This document shows, in pieces, positions 1 to 10,808 of a stretch of 64,000 nt of DNA; position 1 is the first letter of the stretch, and each line of letters begins with the position of its first letter. The DNA is from Erigeron canadensis. Lineage: Eukaryota; Streptophyta; Magnoliopsida; Asterales; Asteraceae. The position numbers and the translations under genes are program-made. Below the pieces are notes generated by a model. That model saw only the letters and a list, made by a program, of their open reading frames with translations, did not search any database and was not told where the DNA came from. Location: contig NC_057763.1 in NCBI RefSeq assembly GCF_010389155.1, positions 9,796,649 through 9,860,648 of the forward strand, written 5' to 3'.

Positions 1-356
1 GGCGACGCACCTGGTTGTCAATCATCGTTATTACTTCAGGCAGCAACCCATCACAAGGATTTCTGATGATTGTTTCAGAAACTTCTTCTGTTATTTCCTT
101 CAAATATACCCCTTAAATTTTCTGACAACTTCATCACTGAGGGTGCTGACAATAGAATTCTTCTCAAGGGCTGGCCTGCTTTCCAGACAGCTTATTTTGG
201 TGGTCAAATTCTGACCCTCACCAGTCAGACTCGCCAAAGGTTTAACAATTTCGGCTTTGAGGGCAGTCTGAACTGATGTCACCATATCCTCCTTTAATCC
301 CTGGACTGCATCTTGTATAAATTCAGAATTTTTATTTGTTGCCACAACAAGTTCAT
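1..356 (-). pseudogene. Sire-B aORF, coiled-coil segment beyond the CACTA insertion
   Basis: The minus-strand translation from about 356 to 100 matches the coiled-coil part of the Sire-D aORF (54059-54600) almost residue for residue, for example ELVVATNKNSE, LASLTGE and STLSDEVVRKF. The reading frame stops at 100. The match breaks at position 356, where the CACTA terminus begins, and resumes at 3459. The left edge of the window cuts the rest of the aORF. No function is established for this protein; only the long helical heptad-like pattern can be seen. Confidence 0.8.
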
Positions 357-3300
357 CACTACTAGAAAAATGGGTATCACCGACAATTTTTACGACCAAA
401 TATTTTCGACAATTTGCCGATGAATTTTTCACGAAAATAGGGTGAACAGAAGTATGGTTCTTTTCTGTCACATTTCCGACAATATTATGTCAAAAACAAT
501 TTTGTTGGAAATTGGATACTAAAATACAAAGATTACCGACGAAAAACCGAGAGTTTAATGGCAAATATAAATTTCGTCGGAAATTCCTGAGAAAGGTTTG
601 GTTTAAAATTTAATTAATTCTAAAATAAATTTTTTTTCGGAAAACGGACGAAAATTTTGATATTTCTAAGAAATTTGCGACAAAAAAATGTATATACCAA
701 AAATAAAATAAAAACTAAAAAATAAAATCGGTTTGTCGGAAATATGTTGAAATCAAAGTGAATTTATAACGAAAATACGACGAAATACTTTTGCTTATTT
801 AAATAACTAAAATATACTAGTTTTTTTTATGTATTATTAGAAATTCGTAGTAAATTATATATGTTTCCGACTAGATTCCGACGAAAAACTATCCTTTTCT
901 CAAAACTACTAAATTTCTTAGAAATTCATCAGAAATGTTCCCAATTTCCTACCAATTTCCGACGAAAATATTAAAATTATATAAAATTTAAGGTATTTCA
1001 CATATTTTTTCACCAATATATCAATATAGGTTGAACATTTATAAATATATAAGAAAATACACATTCATCTTTGTGTATGTATTAGTGTTATTATAAACAT
1101 ACGTCGATATGTATATGTAAAATTCAAGTACATTTAGGTATATATTTTGATGCGTATGTGTTTTTACAGCAATTTGCGTTGATTTAATATATATATATAT
1201 ATCTTATATGAAGAGATATATGTGATCATTAATGTGTCAATATGTCTTATAGGTATCTGTATTGATTTAGTTTAGTAAATCAATATATATATATAAACTA
1301 ATATACGTGTTTGTAACTATACTTGCATGTATTATGGTGTCTATGTATATTTTAGCATTATTTTAATGATTTATGCATTTGTGTTCCATAAAAGCTTTTA
1401 AAATAGCTCAAATCTAGTACTTTTTATATTTGTTCGTCGGAAATTCGTTAAAAAACGTATCTTTTTCCAACAAATTTCCGACATGTAATCCAAAAAGTAA
1501 TGAATTTTCTTAAAAATTCGTCGGAAATTTATATATTTTCCTATAAATTTCCGACGAAAATGCAAATTATATACAATACAAGGTACTTCACATATTTCTC
1601 CCTGACTATTTATAAACATAGAAAAATACACCTTCATCTTTGTGTATGTATTAGTGTTATTTTAAACGTACGTCATTGTGTATGTGTACAGTTCAGGTAT
1701 GTTTATATACATTTGTTGATGCATGTGTATTTATGAAACAATTTGTGTGGATTATCTTATATGTGTGGATATAATATATACATAAAGAGATATACGTGAT
1801 CATTAATGTGATAGTCTATGTCATAGGTATGTATGTTGTTATAGTTTATTACTACAATGTATATGTAATTGTGTTGTCTATGCATATTTAAGCATTATTT
1901 TGATAATATATGTATGTTGTGTCTATTAATGTCCAATAAAACTTCTAAAATAGTTCAAATATAATATTTTTAATTTTTTTCGTCGGAAATTCATAAGAAA
2001 ACATAACGTTTTCCAACTAGTTTCCGACGAGTTATTAATATTCACTAAAGATAAATTAATTCCTTAGAAAGTCTTCGGAAATAAACTTTACTTCCTACGA
2101 ATTTCTCACAAATTTTAAAAAATATACTTAAATTTAAGAGAAAATGTCACAAATGGTCCATGTGGTTGCCGTTATTCGCATTTTGCCCCCTGTGTTTTTT
2201 TTCCCGTTGCAAATGGTCCCTTTGTTTTTCCTAAAGTATGAAAAATGGGAGGAACATGTCAAACTTTACAGATGAAGATTCATAGTATAAAAAGGTGACG
2301 GTACCTGAGATGATTATTATGATTCAAAAACAAAAACAAATTTTTTTTACTATATAATAATGTATGTATTTTTTGAGATGATGATGTAAAGAAATTAGAT
2401 AGATTAAAAAAAAGAAGTTGATATTGTGGAGAGAGAGAAGCAGGCTAGAACATGGAGGAAGGGAGGAGGAAGAAGGAGGAAAGAGGAAGGGTGTATTAGA
2501 TGTAAAAGACTAAAATACCCCCACGTGGTATGCACATGAGAGATTTAATGGTTAATACTAACATAAGTTAGTGACAGGGACTGTTGGCAACGAGAATGAA
2601 AAACAAAGGGACCATTTGCAACGAAAAAAAAGCACAGGGGACAAAATGTGAATACCAACAACCACAAGGCCATTTGTGACATTTTCTCTAAATTTAAATA
2701 CATATTCTTTTCAAAATTTATAAAAAATATTTATATCTATAAGAATGGGAGTGAATTAATTTTTAATAATAGAATATATAGATTATATAAGTGATTTTAT
2801 TTATTATTATTTTAATATTAAAATGTCACTACAAATTTTTATAAAATTGGTTGTGATATACAACATGACAAATTTGAAGTACATGATATAGTTGGACACG
2901 TAGTTTAGCTTATTTTAAATTTTGATATTTTTTATTTATTTATCATTATCTTTAGCTAGTTATTATAAATACATATGTATTTTTTTATATCTCTTTTTGA
3001 AAGATCGTGCTTTACAATAGAAAAAAGGGCTAAAGAATTTCTAAGACATAAATAAATAAGGAGGATGTAATATATTAGTTTTAACTTTAAGTACTGATCC
3101 CAATTTTGTTTGTACCTAACACTTTTTGTTCTTCTCAAATCATACCCCAACCCTAATATTTTATACCCAAATTGTATCATCTTTATTTTTCAGCCGCCAT
3201 TACTATACTGCTCTTTGCTCCTCATCTTCACAATTAATAGCTGCTACTACTACTATTGCTCTCTGCCGCTACTTATCACTACTCGCTATGACAACATTTG

Positions 3301-3458
3301 TCGGAAAATAAAATATTCGTCGAAAAATTTCGTCAGTAATTGTTTCCGAGGAGGGTTTTCCCGGCAACAAATTTTCGTCGGAAATTGCTCGGTAATTCCA
3401 TTTTCCTACTAATTTCTGACGAAATTTGTCGTCGCTGAAAGTCAGTTTTCTTGTAGTG
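357..3458. mobile_element. Non-autonomous CACTA (En/Spm) DNA transposon
   Basis: The left end reads CACTACTAGAAAAATGGG and the right end TTTTCTTGTAGTG, the reverse complement of CACTACAAGAAAA, which is the canonical CACTA terminus. It is flanked by a perfect 3-bp duplication CAT (354-356 and 3459-3461), the TSD length expected for CACTA transposases. The interrupted aORF sequence is collinear with Sire-D across the join. Many direct and inverted copies of a TTTCCGACGAAAA / CGTCGGAAATT motif fill both ends and look like subterminal transposase-binding repeats. I see no transposase ORF; the short ORFs inside are AT-rich noise. About 550 bp in the middle is a separate MITE. Confidence 0.93.
2138..2688. 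mobile_element. Mutator-like MITE (MULE) nested in the CACTA element
   Basis: Long terminal inverted repeats of about 90 bp start with GAGAAAATGTCAC at 2138 and end with its complement at 2688. The arms stay recognisable through the internal blocks TTGCAAATGGTCCCTTTG. A perfect 9-bp target duplication TAAATTTAA lies at 2129-2137 and 2689-2697. A 9-bp TSD with long TIRs is the Mutator signature. The internal 360 bp is purine-rich with no ORF, so the element is non-autonomous. It is younger than the CACTA element that contains it. Confidence 0.9.
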
Positions 3459-4843
3459 CATCCAGTTTCTCAAAGACCATCTTCTCATTACCAGCAAATA
3501 TGTTCATTTCTGACTTAAGATTATTGGAAATTAAAGATTTAAAGTCAGAAATAACTTGAGAAGAAGACTAGAATGATCTCTCCAGGTCCTTCCACAATTA
3601 ATGATCCATCTGCAGTCATGATGTCCCCACTTGCAGAAGTTGAGACTGGTATTATTAGAGGCGAGCCTGACCCTCTTTCTTCTTCACCACTTCCTTCTAC
3701 AAGAACTGTGGAAGTGGTTGCTTGTGGATTTGCCTAATTAATATATCCAGAATCCCGTTGAGAAGATTCTGGAAGAGATGAGACCAAAACTCCGTCTCTC
3801 CTAAGACGACGAGTTTTATTCCTTGGTCTAGTGGGATTAGCAGCTACTGCAGAAATGGTTAACACCCTTTCAACTTTGGGAACCTCATCGGGTTCTTCAG
3901 TATTTTGAGGCTCACCTGCAGCCTCTTCTAATTCATCTGGTGATGATGCATTCGCTTCTTCTTCTTGTATTCTAAATTGGTACAACATTACCGATGGAAT
4001 ATCAACCTCAGTAGAAGATTAGGTCAACTGGTTAAGGTCCCTCAGATATTCACATAATGAAAAATGAGTTGTATTTACAATATACTCATTTTTTAAAGCC
4101 CTTTTGAAAATAATAGACAAAAATCGAATAAAAGGAATGAAGGCTTTCCTGCTCTTGACCTTCAATCTGTCCACCAGATCATTGAAGAATATCTGGGCAA
4201 AATCCACCCTATACCCATGCCACAAACAATAGGCAATCTGATGCTGCGTTTGATTTATCTGGTCTAAGCTTCCAGAACTGCCACCCAAACATTCAACAAG
4301 GTGTGTGAAAAAATATCTCCATGAATCAGTCAACCTGCTCATATAAACAGTACCCTTCCTGAGCAGCTGGCCATTCTCATCCCCAATCTCAGTGTGCCCC
4401 ATCAACCTGCACACTTCCCTGGTATTGTTGCCAGAAGGAATTTCAACAGGCATCTCAATCTCATCAAAATAATTCATTCTCAGAGCATCTTTGAGAGAAT
4501 CAACAGTAATGGTGAAATTCTTAGTGCCATGTTTAAGTGTGTGGTGGATGGATTCATCACTTTCCACATACACGGCAGTGTACCAAAACTCACATAAATA
4601 GTCATGATACATTTTGCCCGGATTCAAGGTTAGGGCACCATACAAAGGACTGCTCAAGGAGAAGGTATTTAACCTTCCAATAATGGATGTTGCTGAATGA
4701 TTAGTTGAGAGTTTGGCCATCCAGTTGTTCATATTGACTCTGATGGCGTCGGCAGTGAGAGAGATGTGATTGGCCCTTTTTACGGCGGCTACCGGAGCAT
4801 AATTGACAGCTAAAAGATTTTTAGGAGATGGTTTGGGAGCCAT
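3459..4843 (-). pseudogene. Sire-B aORF, N-terminal part
   Basis: Translation starts at ATG 4843 (MAPKPSPKN) and is collinear with the aORFs at 56419, 27164 and 41987. The conserved N-terminal region (about residues 1-270) carries NWMAKL, NPGKMYHDYLCEFWYT, DSWRYFF, VECLG and IAYCLWHGYRVDFAQ. In-frame stops occur at 4021-4019 and 3736-3734. An internal deletion then joins the acidic, Ser/Thr-rich middle to the coiled coil near 3570. I see no signal peptide or membrane segment. It resembles plant transposon-associated proteins of unknown function. It is often called env-like when placed after copia pol, but nothing here supports an envelope role. Confidence 0.82.
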
Positions 4844-5008
4844 TGAAATTTATGAAGATGAAACTGAAAGAATTTAGGATTGATAAGAAAAAATTAAGAA
4901 GAGAGATGATGATGATTGGAGAGTAAATGAAGAAAGAAATAAATGAAGGAATTTGAAGATTTGGGAGTAAATGATTTTCGAGATAAAACTGAAAGGTGAG
5001 ATAAATAT

Positions 5009-5020
5009 GGGTATTTATAG
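5009..5020 (-). promoter_or_regulatory. Candidate TATA box of the Sire-B aORF
   Basis: On the minus strand this reads CTATAAATACCC, a good plant TATA box, about 176 bp upstream of the aORF ATG at 4843. The same element at nearly the same distance precedes the aORF in Sire-D (56584-56595), and a variant precedes it in Sire-A (27288-27302). The intervening leader is AT-rich and contains a conserved CCAATCATCATCATC block. Promoter activity is inferred from position and conservation. Confidence 0.55.
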
Positions 5021-5655
5021 ACGAAAGAGAAAATGGAATTCAAAACGGTAAGTTTGAAATATTTCAAAACAATTTTGATCGGTTTTGACAGCCGCATTTA
5101 ATATTTCCCATCACACATAAATGTTTGACGGTTGACAGCCCACAAAATTACCGACTTGCACTTTTTGTCTTCCCAAGGTAACAAAACCATCATTGTAAGT
5201 TGAAAAAGTCATGCCACGTAAGGTGAACAGTAACTGTCCAGATAAAAAGTTTGTATGGATGGCACGCACTAGCATCAAGTATTAAAATATTTTGACTTAA
5301 CACACCATGACTCATTTCAATGCATCTGGAGGTTGACTGGACTCTCCAGTATCACTGGTGGATTAGGCTAGTAGAATATGCACTGATGGTACACTGGAGG
5401 GACATTCCAGTACGTGCCCAGATTAGACCATTCTGGTAATCCTTAAACACGCACATCAACTAATATAGACAAATGAGAGGGACACATTTACAAAGCGACT
5501 GAGGTCACTTCAAACATGTACGTCAACTTATCCAGTATTAATGAGAGGGATACATTTACAAGGTATCAGAAACATTTTCCAAAAAATTTGTCCAATGAGA
5601 AAATAAATTAATAAGTTCCCCTAGAAACTTAGATAAAAAAAAATGTGGTCTGAGT

Positions 5656-5742
5656 CTTCCCCCCTGGAATGGTGATCCATAAATCTATCAGTGTAAAGAT
5701 AGTATCACAACGGCGTTCGATAGCTTTACCGGTATAGATTTA
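5656..5742 (-). promoter_or_regulatory. Sire-B post-pol hairpin and internal polypurine tract
   Basis: Minus-strand RNA would form a stem from the arms 5680-5698 and 5724-5742 (TAAATCTATCAGTGTAAAG against TAAATCTATACCGGTAAAG). The loop contains the plus-strand motif CAACGGCGTTCGAT. Immediately 3' on the minus strand (5664-5656) is a purine run GGGGGGAAG. A second, shorter GGCGTTCAT copy lies at 5778-5788. The same hairpin-plus-purine-tract order is present in Sire-D and Sire-A. The role could be a central polypurine tract, RNA packaging or transcription control; none can be chosen from sequence alone. Confidence 0.6.
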
Positions 5743-5802
5743 TAAATCTGGAATCAAAGAACCCTGCCAGTGTCACAAAGGCGTTCATAACAAGGTTTCA
5801 GA

Positions 5803-7148
5803 TTAAGGGTTCAACATTCCTAACTCACTGACAAGATATTGAAAATTTTTCTCATCCAAAGGTTTTGTAAATATGTCAGCGAGTTGTTTGTCAGTGGGGA
5901 TGAAGTGGATTTCAACATCATTTTTCATAACATGATCACGAATGAAATGATACCTGACATCAATGTGTTTCGTCTTGGAGTGCATGACTGGATTGTTTGA
6001 GATAGCAATGGCACTGGTATTATCACAAAAAATAGGAGTCTTTGAATACTTAATACCATAATCAAGCAACTGATTCTTCATCCAGAGTATCTGAGCAAAA
6101 TAACTAGCTGCAGACACATATTCTGCTTCAGCAGTCGATAAAGAGACTGATGTTTGCTTCTTACTGGTCCAGCTCACCAGTTTGCCACCAAGGAAATGAC
6201 ATCCACCAGTAGTGGATTTCCTGTCTATCTTATAACCTGCATGATCTGAATCTGAATAACCCATTAGATCTAAGCTTGAGCCTTTGGGATACCAAAGACC
6301 CAAACTGGGAGCACCCTTAAGGTAATTTAGAATGCGCTTTACAACCGCCAGATGAGATTCTTTTGGGTTAGACTAATATCTGGCACAAAGACATGTTGCA
6401 AACATTATATCTGTCTACTGGCTGTTAAATACATTAGTGAACCAATCATGCCTCTATAGGCAGTGGTGTTCACTGGCTTCCCATCAGGGTCTGAATCTAT
6501 TGTTAAAGGTGCAGAAATTTGAGTTGATTTTGAAGGTGAAGAATTCATATCGAATTTTCTTAAAATATCTCTAACATATTTTTCTTGATTAATAAAAATA
6601 CCATCACTGGTTTGTTTAATCTGGAGCCCAAGAAAAAATGTTAATTCACCCATAAAACTCATTTCAAATTTTAAAGACATAATTTTTGAAAATTTCTTGC
6701 ACAAAGATTCATCAGTAGAGCCAAAAATAATATCATCAATATAAACTTGTACCAACAGAAGATTACCTCTTTCACGAAGAATAGATAAGGTATTGTCAAT
6801 TGCATCTCTTTTGAAACCGTTTTCAGATAAGTGTTTGGTCAGAGTATCATACCAGGCTCGAGGGGCTTGTCTGAGGCCATACAGTGCCTTGTCCAGACGA
6901 TATACCCAATGTGGATGCTTTTCATCAATGAAACCTGGAGGTTGCTTGACGTAAACTTCTTCTTCTAATTCTCCATTCAAAAATGCACTCTTGACGTCCA
7001 TCTGGTAGACCTTGAACTTATGATGGGCAGCAAAGGCTAAAAACATTCTAATGACTTCTAACCTTGCTACAGGTGCAAATGATTCTTCAAAGTCAAGATC
7101 TGTCTGGACATACCCTTGTGCAACTAATCTGGCCTTATTTCTTATCAC
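5803..7148 (-). pseudogene. Sire-B reverse transcriptase and RNase H
   Basis: The minus strand encodes the copia RT core: [30 protein letters not shown] and the catalytic [10 protein letters not shown] box (about 6724-6747). This is followed by TASRQ, KRILNYLKG-type linker and RNase H motifs ADSDHAG-like YSDSDHAG and STAEAEYVSA, ending PLDEKNFQYLVSELG and a stop at 5803. The frame breaks near 6405-6305, where a stop replaces the expected Q after ARY. RT and RNase H copy the element's RNA into DNA in virus-like particles. Upstream, the RT start is missing because of a 62-bp deletion near 7210. Confidence 0.87.
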
Positions 7149-7167
7149 GTGTCCATCTTCATCAACC

Positions 7168-8392
7168 TTATTCCTGAAGACCCATCTGGTTCCAATTGGT
7201 TCTTTCTTGCATAGCTATCACCCAGCTTGGGTCATTCATTGCCTCGTCAATCTTCTTCGGTTCAATCAGTGATAAGAAGCTGACATATAAACATTGTTCA
7301 CTAAAGGCACTTCTAGTTTGAACCCCTCTACTGGAGTCACCAATAATCTGGTTGATTGGGTGAGCTTTAGTCCACTTAGAGTATTGACCAGGATTATTAC
7401 GAACAACAATATCAGTGCAAGAATTCAATTGATTTTCTGGAATTGGATCTTGCCAGACAACATCAACGTCTTCATCAGAATCTGTAAGATCATGATTTGC
7501 ATCATGAAATTCTTCATTTAAAGGCATTTCTTGAATTACTGGCTCAAAATCAATTGAAGCTGATATTAGAGGAGTAGTATGAACATCTGATCCAATAACA
7601 AGTTCAGAGGGTAGTTTGAAACTTATTGATGGATAAAATGAAGTATTACTGGGAGATTTCTCAAATTGCACTGGTTCCAAGTCGGGATGACTGGAAACAT
7701 CTACAGATGAATCTTTGATAGGATCAGATTCACCAAAGATAATTGGATTTTCTGGGGGAGAAGTAAAGATTGTCTTTTTATTGATTGCTTCATTGGTTTC
7801 ATCAAATGTGAGATGTATTGACTCTTGAACCTTTTCCAGTCTCTTGTTGTAAACTCTGAAGGCTTTGCGAATGGCTGAATATCCTAAGAAATATCCCTCA
7901 TCAGCTTTGGCATCAATTTTGCCTAACTGACTAGAGTCGTTCAGGATATATACTGGACATCCAAAAACGTGAAAATAACCAATATTTGGTTTTCTATTTC
8001 TTAATATTTCATAGGATATCTTCTTGTGTCGCTTCACGTACACTGAACTATTCTGGGTGTGACAAGCAGTTGCAATTGCTTCAGCCCAGTACATTTTAGG
8101 AAGACCAGATTCAGCAATCATACTTCTAGCAGCTTCTATCAGCGTTCTGTTCTTTCTTTCTACAACTCCATTCTGCTCTGGAGTGCATGCTGATGAGAAG
8201 TTATGAGAGATGCCAGTGTCAGTACAGAATTTCTCCAGAGTTGCATTCTGAAATCTTGTTCCATTATCACTTCTTAGCTGACACATTTTTCGCTTATATT
8301 TGAGTTCAATTTGCTTGATAAGAGCAATGACTTCAGCAGCAGTTTCATTCTTAGATTTAAGAAATATTACCCAACAATATCTAGAGTATTCA
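7168..8392 (-). pseudogene. Sire-B integrase, C-terminal part
   Basis: From the Gyp-1 insertion point, the minus strand carries the copia integrase core LRSDNGT (second catalytic Asp) and [13 protein letters not shown] (catalytic Glu region). The [16 protein letters not shown] region and a long Ser/Pro-rich connector towards RT follow. The first catalytic Asp and the zinc-binding HHCC-like domain lie across the Gyp-1 insertion at 19524-19800. The ORF ends prematurely at 7168 because of a 62-bp deletion, relative to Sire-D, between two TTCTTGC direct repeats. That deletion removes the segment encoding VWNLVPP and shifts the frame. Confidence 0.87.
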
Positions 8393-8851
8393 TGTAACAC
8401 CCCAACAAGGCGGAATCATGGGGTATCACAAGAAAAGCATAACACGACATGGAAATTATGTAGAGTAAAACTAAATGCATAAAAGGATCAAGTAAATCCA
8501 TACAAACCATTCAATAGTGCAAGTAACCGAATCACATCTAAGCATAAACCCTAATCGGGAATGATGAATCATGGATCCAAGAAGAGTCCAAATCCAATTC
8601 TAGCATAATCAAGCAATCAATCATCCAATACACCTTTGAGCTAACCTGTTCCACCTGAAAAGTGTACTAAAACAGGTCAACATAAAGTTGGTGAGTTCGT
8701 ACGGACAAGTAATAGGAAACAAGTGTGTCGGGATATCAACCGTTAATGATATACGAGGATTAGAGTACTTAATCATGTTTCAAGGAAACCCTAAAAGGTT
8801 TCACGTTATCACAAATAAATACAAGTCAACATTTACGTTCATTTATAGTTA

Positions 8852-9092
8852 TAATGGCACAACTTACATAATAAATAATGTGCGATAAACCGGCACGACT
8901 TACATGATAAACAATGCGTATAATACGTTTCAGGCACGACTTACATATATATCAAATGCGTAAACTACGTTCCAGGCACGACTTAGATATATTTCAAATG
9001 CGTAAAATACGTTCCAGGCACGACTTACATATATTTCAAATGTGTAATATCACGACACGACTTACATATATTTTAAATGCGTAATATCAACG
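8852..9092. repeat. Minisatellite inside the Gyp-1 3' LTR
   Basis: Six imperfect tandem units of about 40 bp share GGCACGACTTACATATAT, then CAAATGCGTA and ACGTTCCA. The outer units are more diverged than the central ones. The equivalent array is present at about 17590-17830 in the 5' LTR, so it predates insertion of this copy. Its position upstream of the minus-strand LTR 3' end suggests it is transcribed as part of the LTR. Function is unknown. Confidence 0.85.
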
Positions 9093-9968
9093 TTACGTTA
9101 CAACTAAGCATTCATATTCAATATACATGTTAAACAATATGGTTAACAACAAAGTAATGCCACAAATCGTGGGCTTATCGTTATGCCATCCACATGGACT
9201 TAATCGTTATCACCATCACAGATCTATAATACGTTAAGGGGGAAAATGTTATCATGCGAGATCCTATGTCCCGATCCTTATCAAAACGTTTTCCATCAAT
9301 CAACTACACAATGCACATACACTTCTTACGATTCTAATTTCAAGGAATCATTGATGCTTATATATAGGGTCACCCGCAGCCTTCCCACCACATCTCCTAT
9401 TCATTGAAAGTATAACCGTATTCCATGTATGTACAACTACCCAAACCACAACAAGTATTCATAAATGGAAGCATAATTAACTTAGCAACAAGTCAATACG
9501 TTAATCAAACAATCAATCAATCTATTAAACAACAATAACAAGCACATACACTTTTCAGCCCGAATCTCAATTGAGTAGGTAGGGTTTACGAAACTCACCT
9601 TGATTGGATGTGCAAGCTATGTACAAGTTATAATCGAGTTATAACGTCCAACAATCGCTTAGCGTGCACCACCTTTAAAATCACGTGTCAAACCCTAAGT
9701 AGGTTTTAGAAAAGCAAATCAACCTTAGAGGACAATTGGAACTTAACTCGGTTACGTCACAACCCTAAAGTGTCTTATTGGTTTAACTGAATATGAACAA
9801 GGACACTTTATCATATCATTTTTGAAAATGGCAGTGGATTCAAGCTATAACGATTATACCATGATAAATTAGACTCTCTCACGATACCAACGATAGGTCA
9901 TACGCCTAAAACGGACTTACGGATCAAAAGTTATAAACGTTTGAAATTGACATATGACCAGAAAAATG

Positions 9969-10015
9969 CCACTGCGCCGCAGTGGGGTCTGACCCTTCCC
10001 ACTGCGCCGCAGTGA
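9969..10015. repeat. Paired 17-bp palindromes in the Gyp-1 LTR
   Basis: CCACTGCGCCGCAGTGG (9969-9985) is a perfect odd-length palindrome. It is repeated 30 bp on as CCACTGCGCCGCAGTGA (9999-10015). The 5' LTR keeps the first copy intact at about 18716-18732, and the second copy there has one change in the arm. The GC-rich composition stands out against AT-rich surroundings. It could be a protein-binding dyad; no factor can be named. Confidence 0.75.
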
Positions 10016-10808
10016 GAAGAATCTGCACCCAACAGCAGCAGCTCATCACCATAAACGAACCAAAAACACCCATTTTGACCCGATAGTCGATCAAGGAAGG
10101 TTCAAGACATGTTTTGAAGCACAATCCAACATCATTTGACATAAACAAACAAAACCCCTATCATAGATTCGATTCATAACATCATACAAATCCGGATTCA
10201 CCTCAAATTCAACCAAAACCCTAATGAAACCCTAAATCGACCCAAATTCGTTTTTGACCCGAAATCAAGCAAGAACCCATAAGATTTGACTAGGAAACAT
10301 GTTTAATGACATGAAATAGAGAAATTAAGTTAGGTTTCACTTACCAAATCTTCCAAAAGCCCTTGAATCCGAATTTGATCCAAAGATGGAGATTTCTTGC
10401 GCTTAGAGGTTTGATCCTTTGACATGATGTTTAGTTGATGATGATGATGAAGTATTTATCACTAATCTAGCCCAAACAATAATAGAAAAATCCAAGAATT
10501 TAGAGGGAAGGGAGAGGTGTTTTGGTGTTCACTTTTGGAGAGGAAAAGGAAGAAAGAAATGAAAAGGGAAAGGAAGGGGGGAAGGGAGTTGGGGGCCGAC
10601 CTATAGAGGTCCAAATGTGGCTCCTGCTCCGCTAACTTCAACTAATAGCTATTCGTTACCCATTTAAACGCTAAAACAAAACCGTAAACATAATCTAACT
10701 CAACGTTACGTTAGAACATGTCAAAACATTCCGGAATTTATCATTTAATCATACCTTAAATTTTGTTTCATTACAAGTCAACATAGGTCAAAAGTCGCGA
10801 ATGTTACA

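Larger units (their letters stand above)
8393..10808 (-). repeat. Gyp-1 3' LTR
   Basis: A 2416-bp copy of the 17128-19523 LTR, with collinear sequence and small indels. On the minus strand it begins TGTAACATTCGCGAC directly after the polypurine tract and ends GGGGTGTTACA. Internal landmarks are a CCTATATATAAGC promoter-like box on the minus strand (near 9360-9375), a six-unit minisatellite at 8852-9092, and a pair of 17-bp palindromes at 9969-9985 and 9999-10015. A short ORF shared with the other LTR near 9924-10148 has no recognisable domain and is not called. Confidence 0.92.

Noticed and set aside
70..276. Plus-strand ORFs such as 70-276, 24035-24457 and 53990-54595
   Set aside because: They are antisense shadows of the minus-strand gag and aORF sequences.
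9924..10148. A 74-codon ORF conserved between 9924-10148 and 18672-18896
   Set aside because: Both copies lie at the same place in the two LTRs of Gyp-1; the similarity is explained by LTR identity, and no domain is visible.
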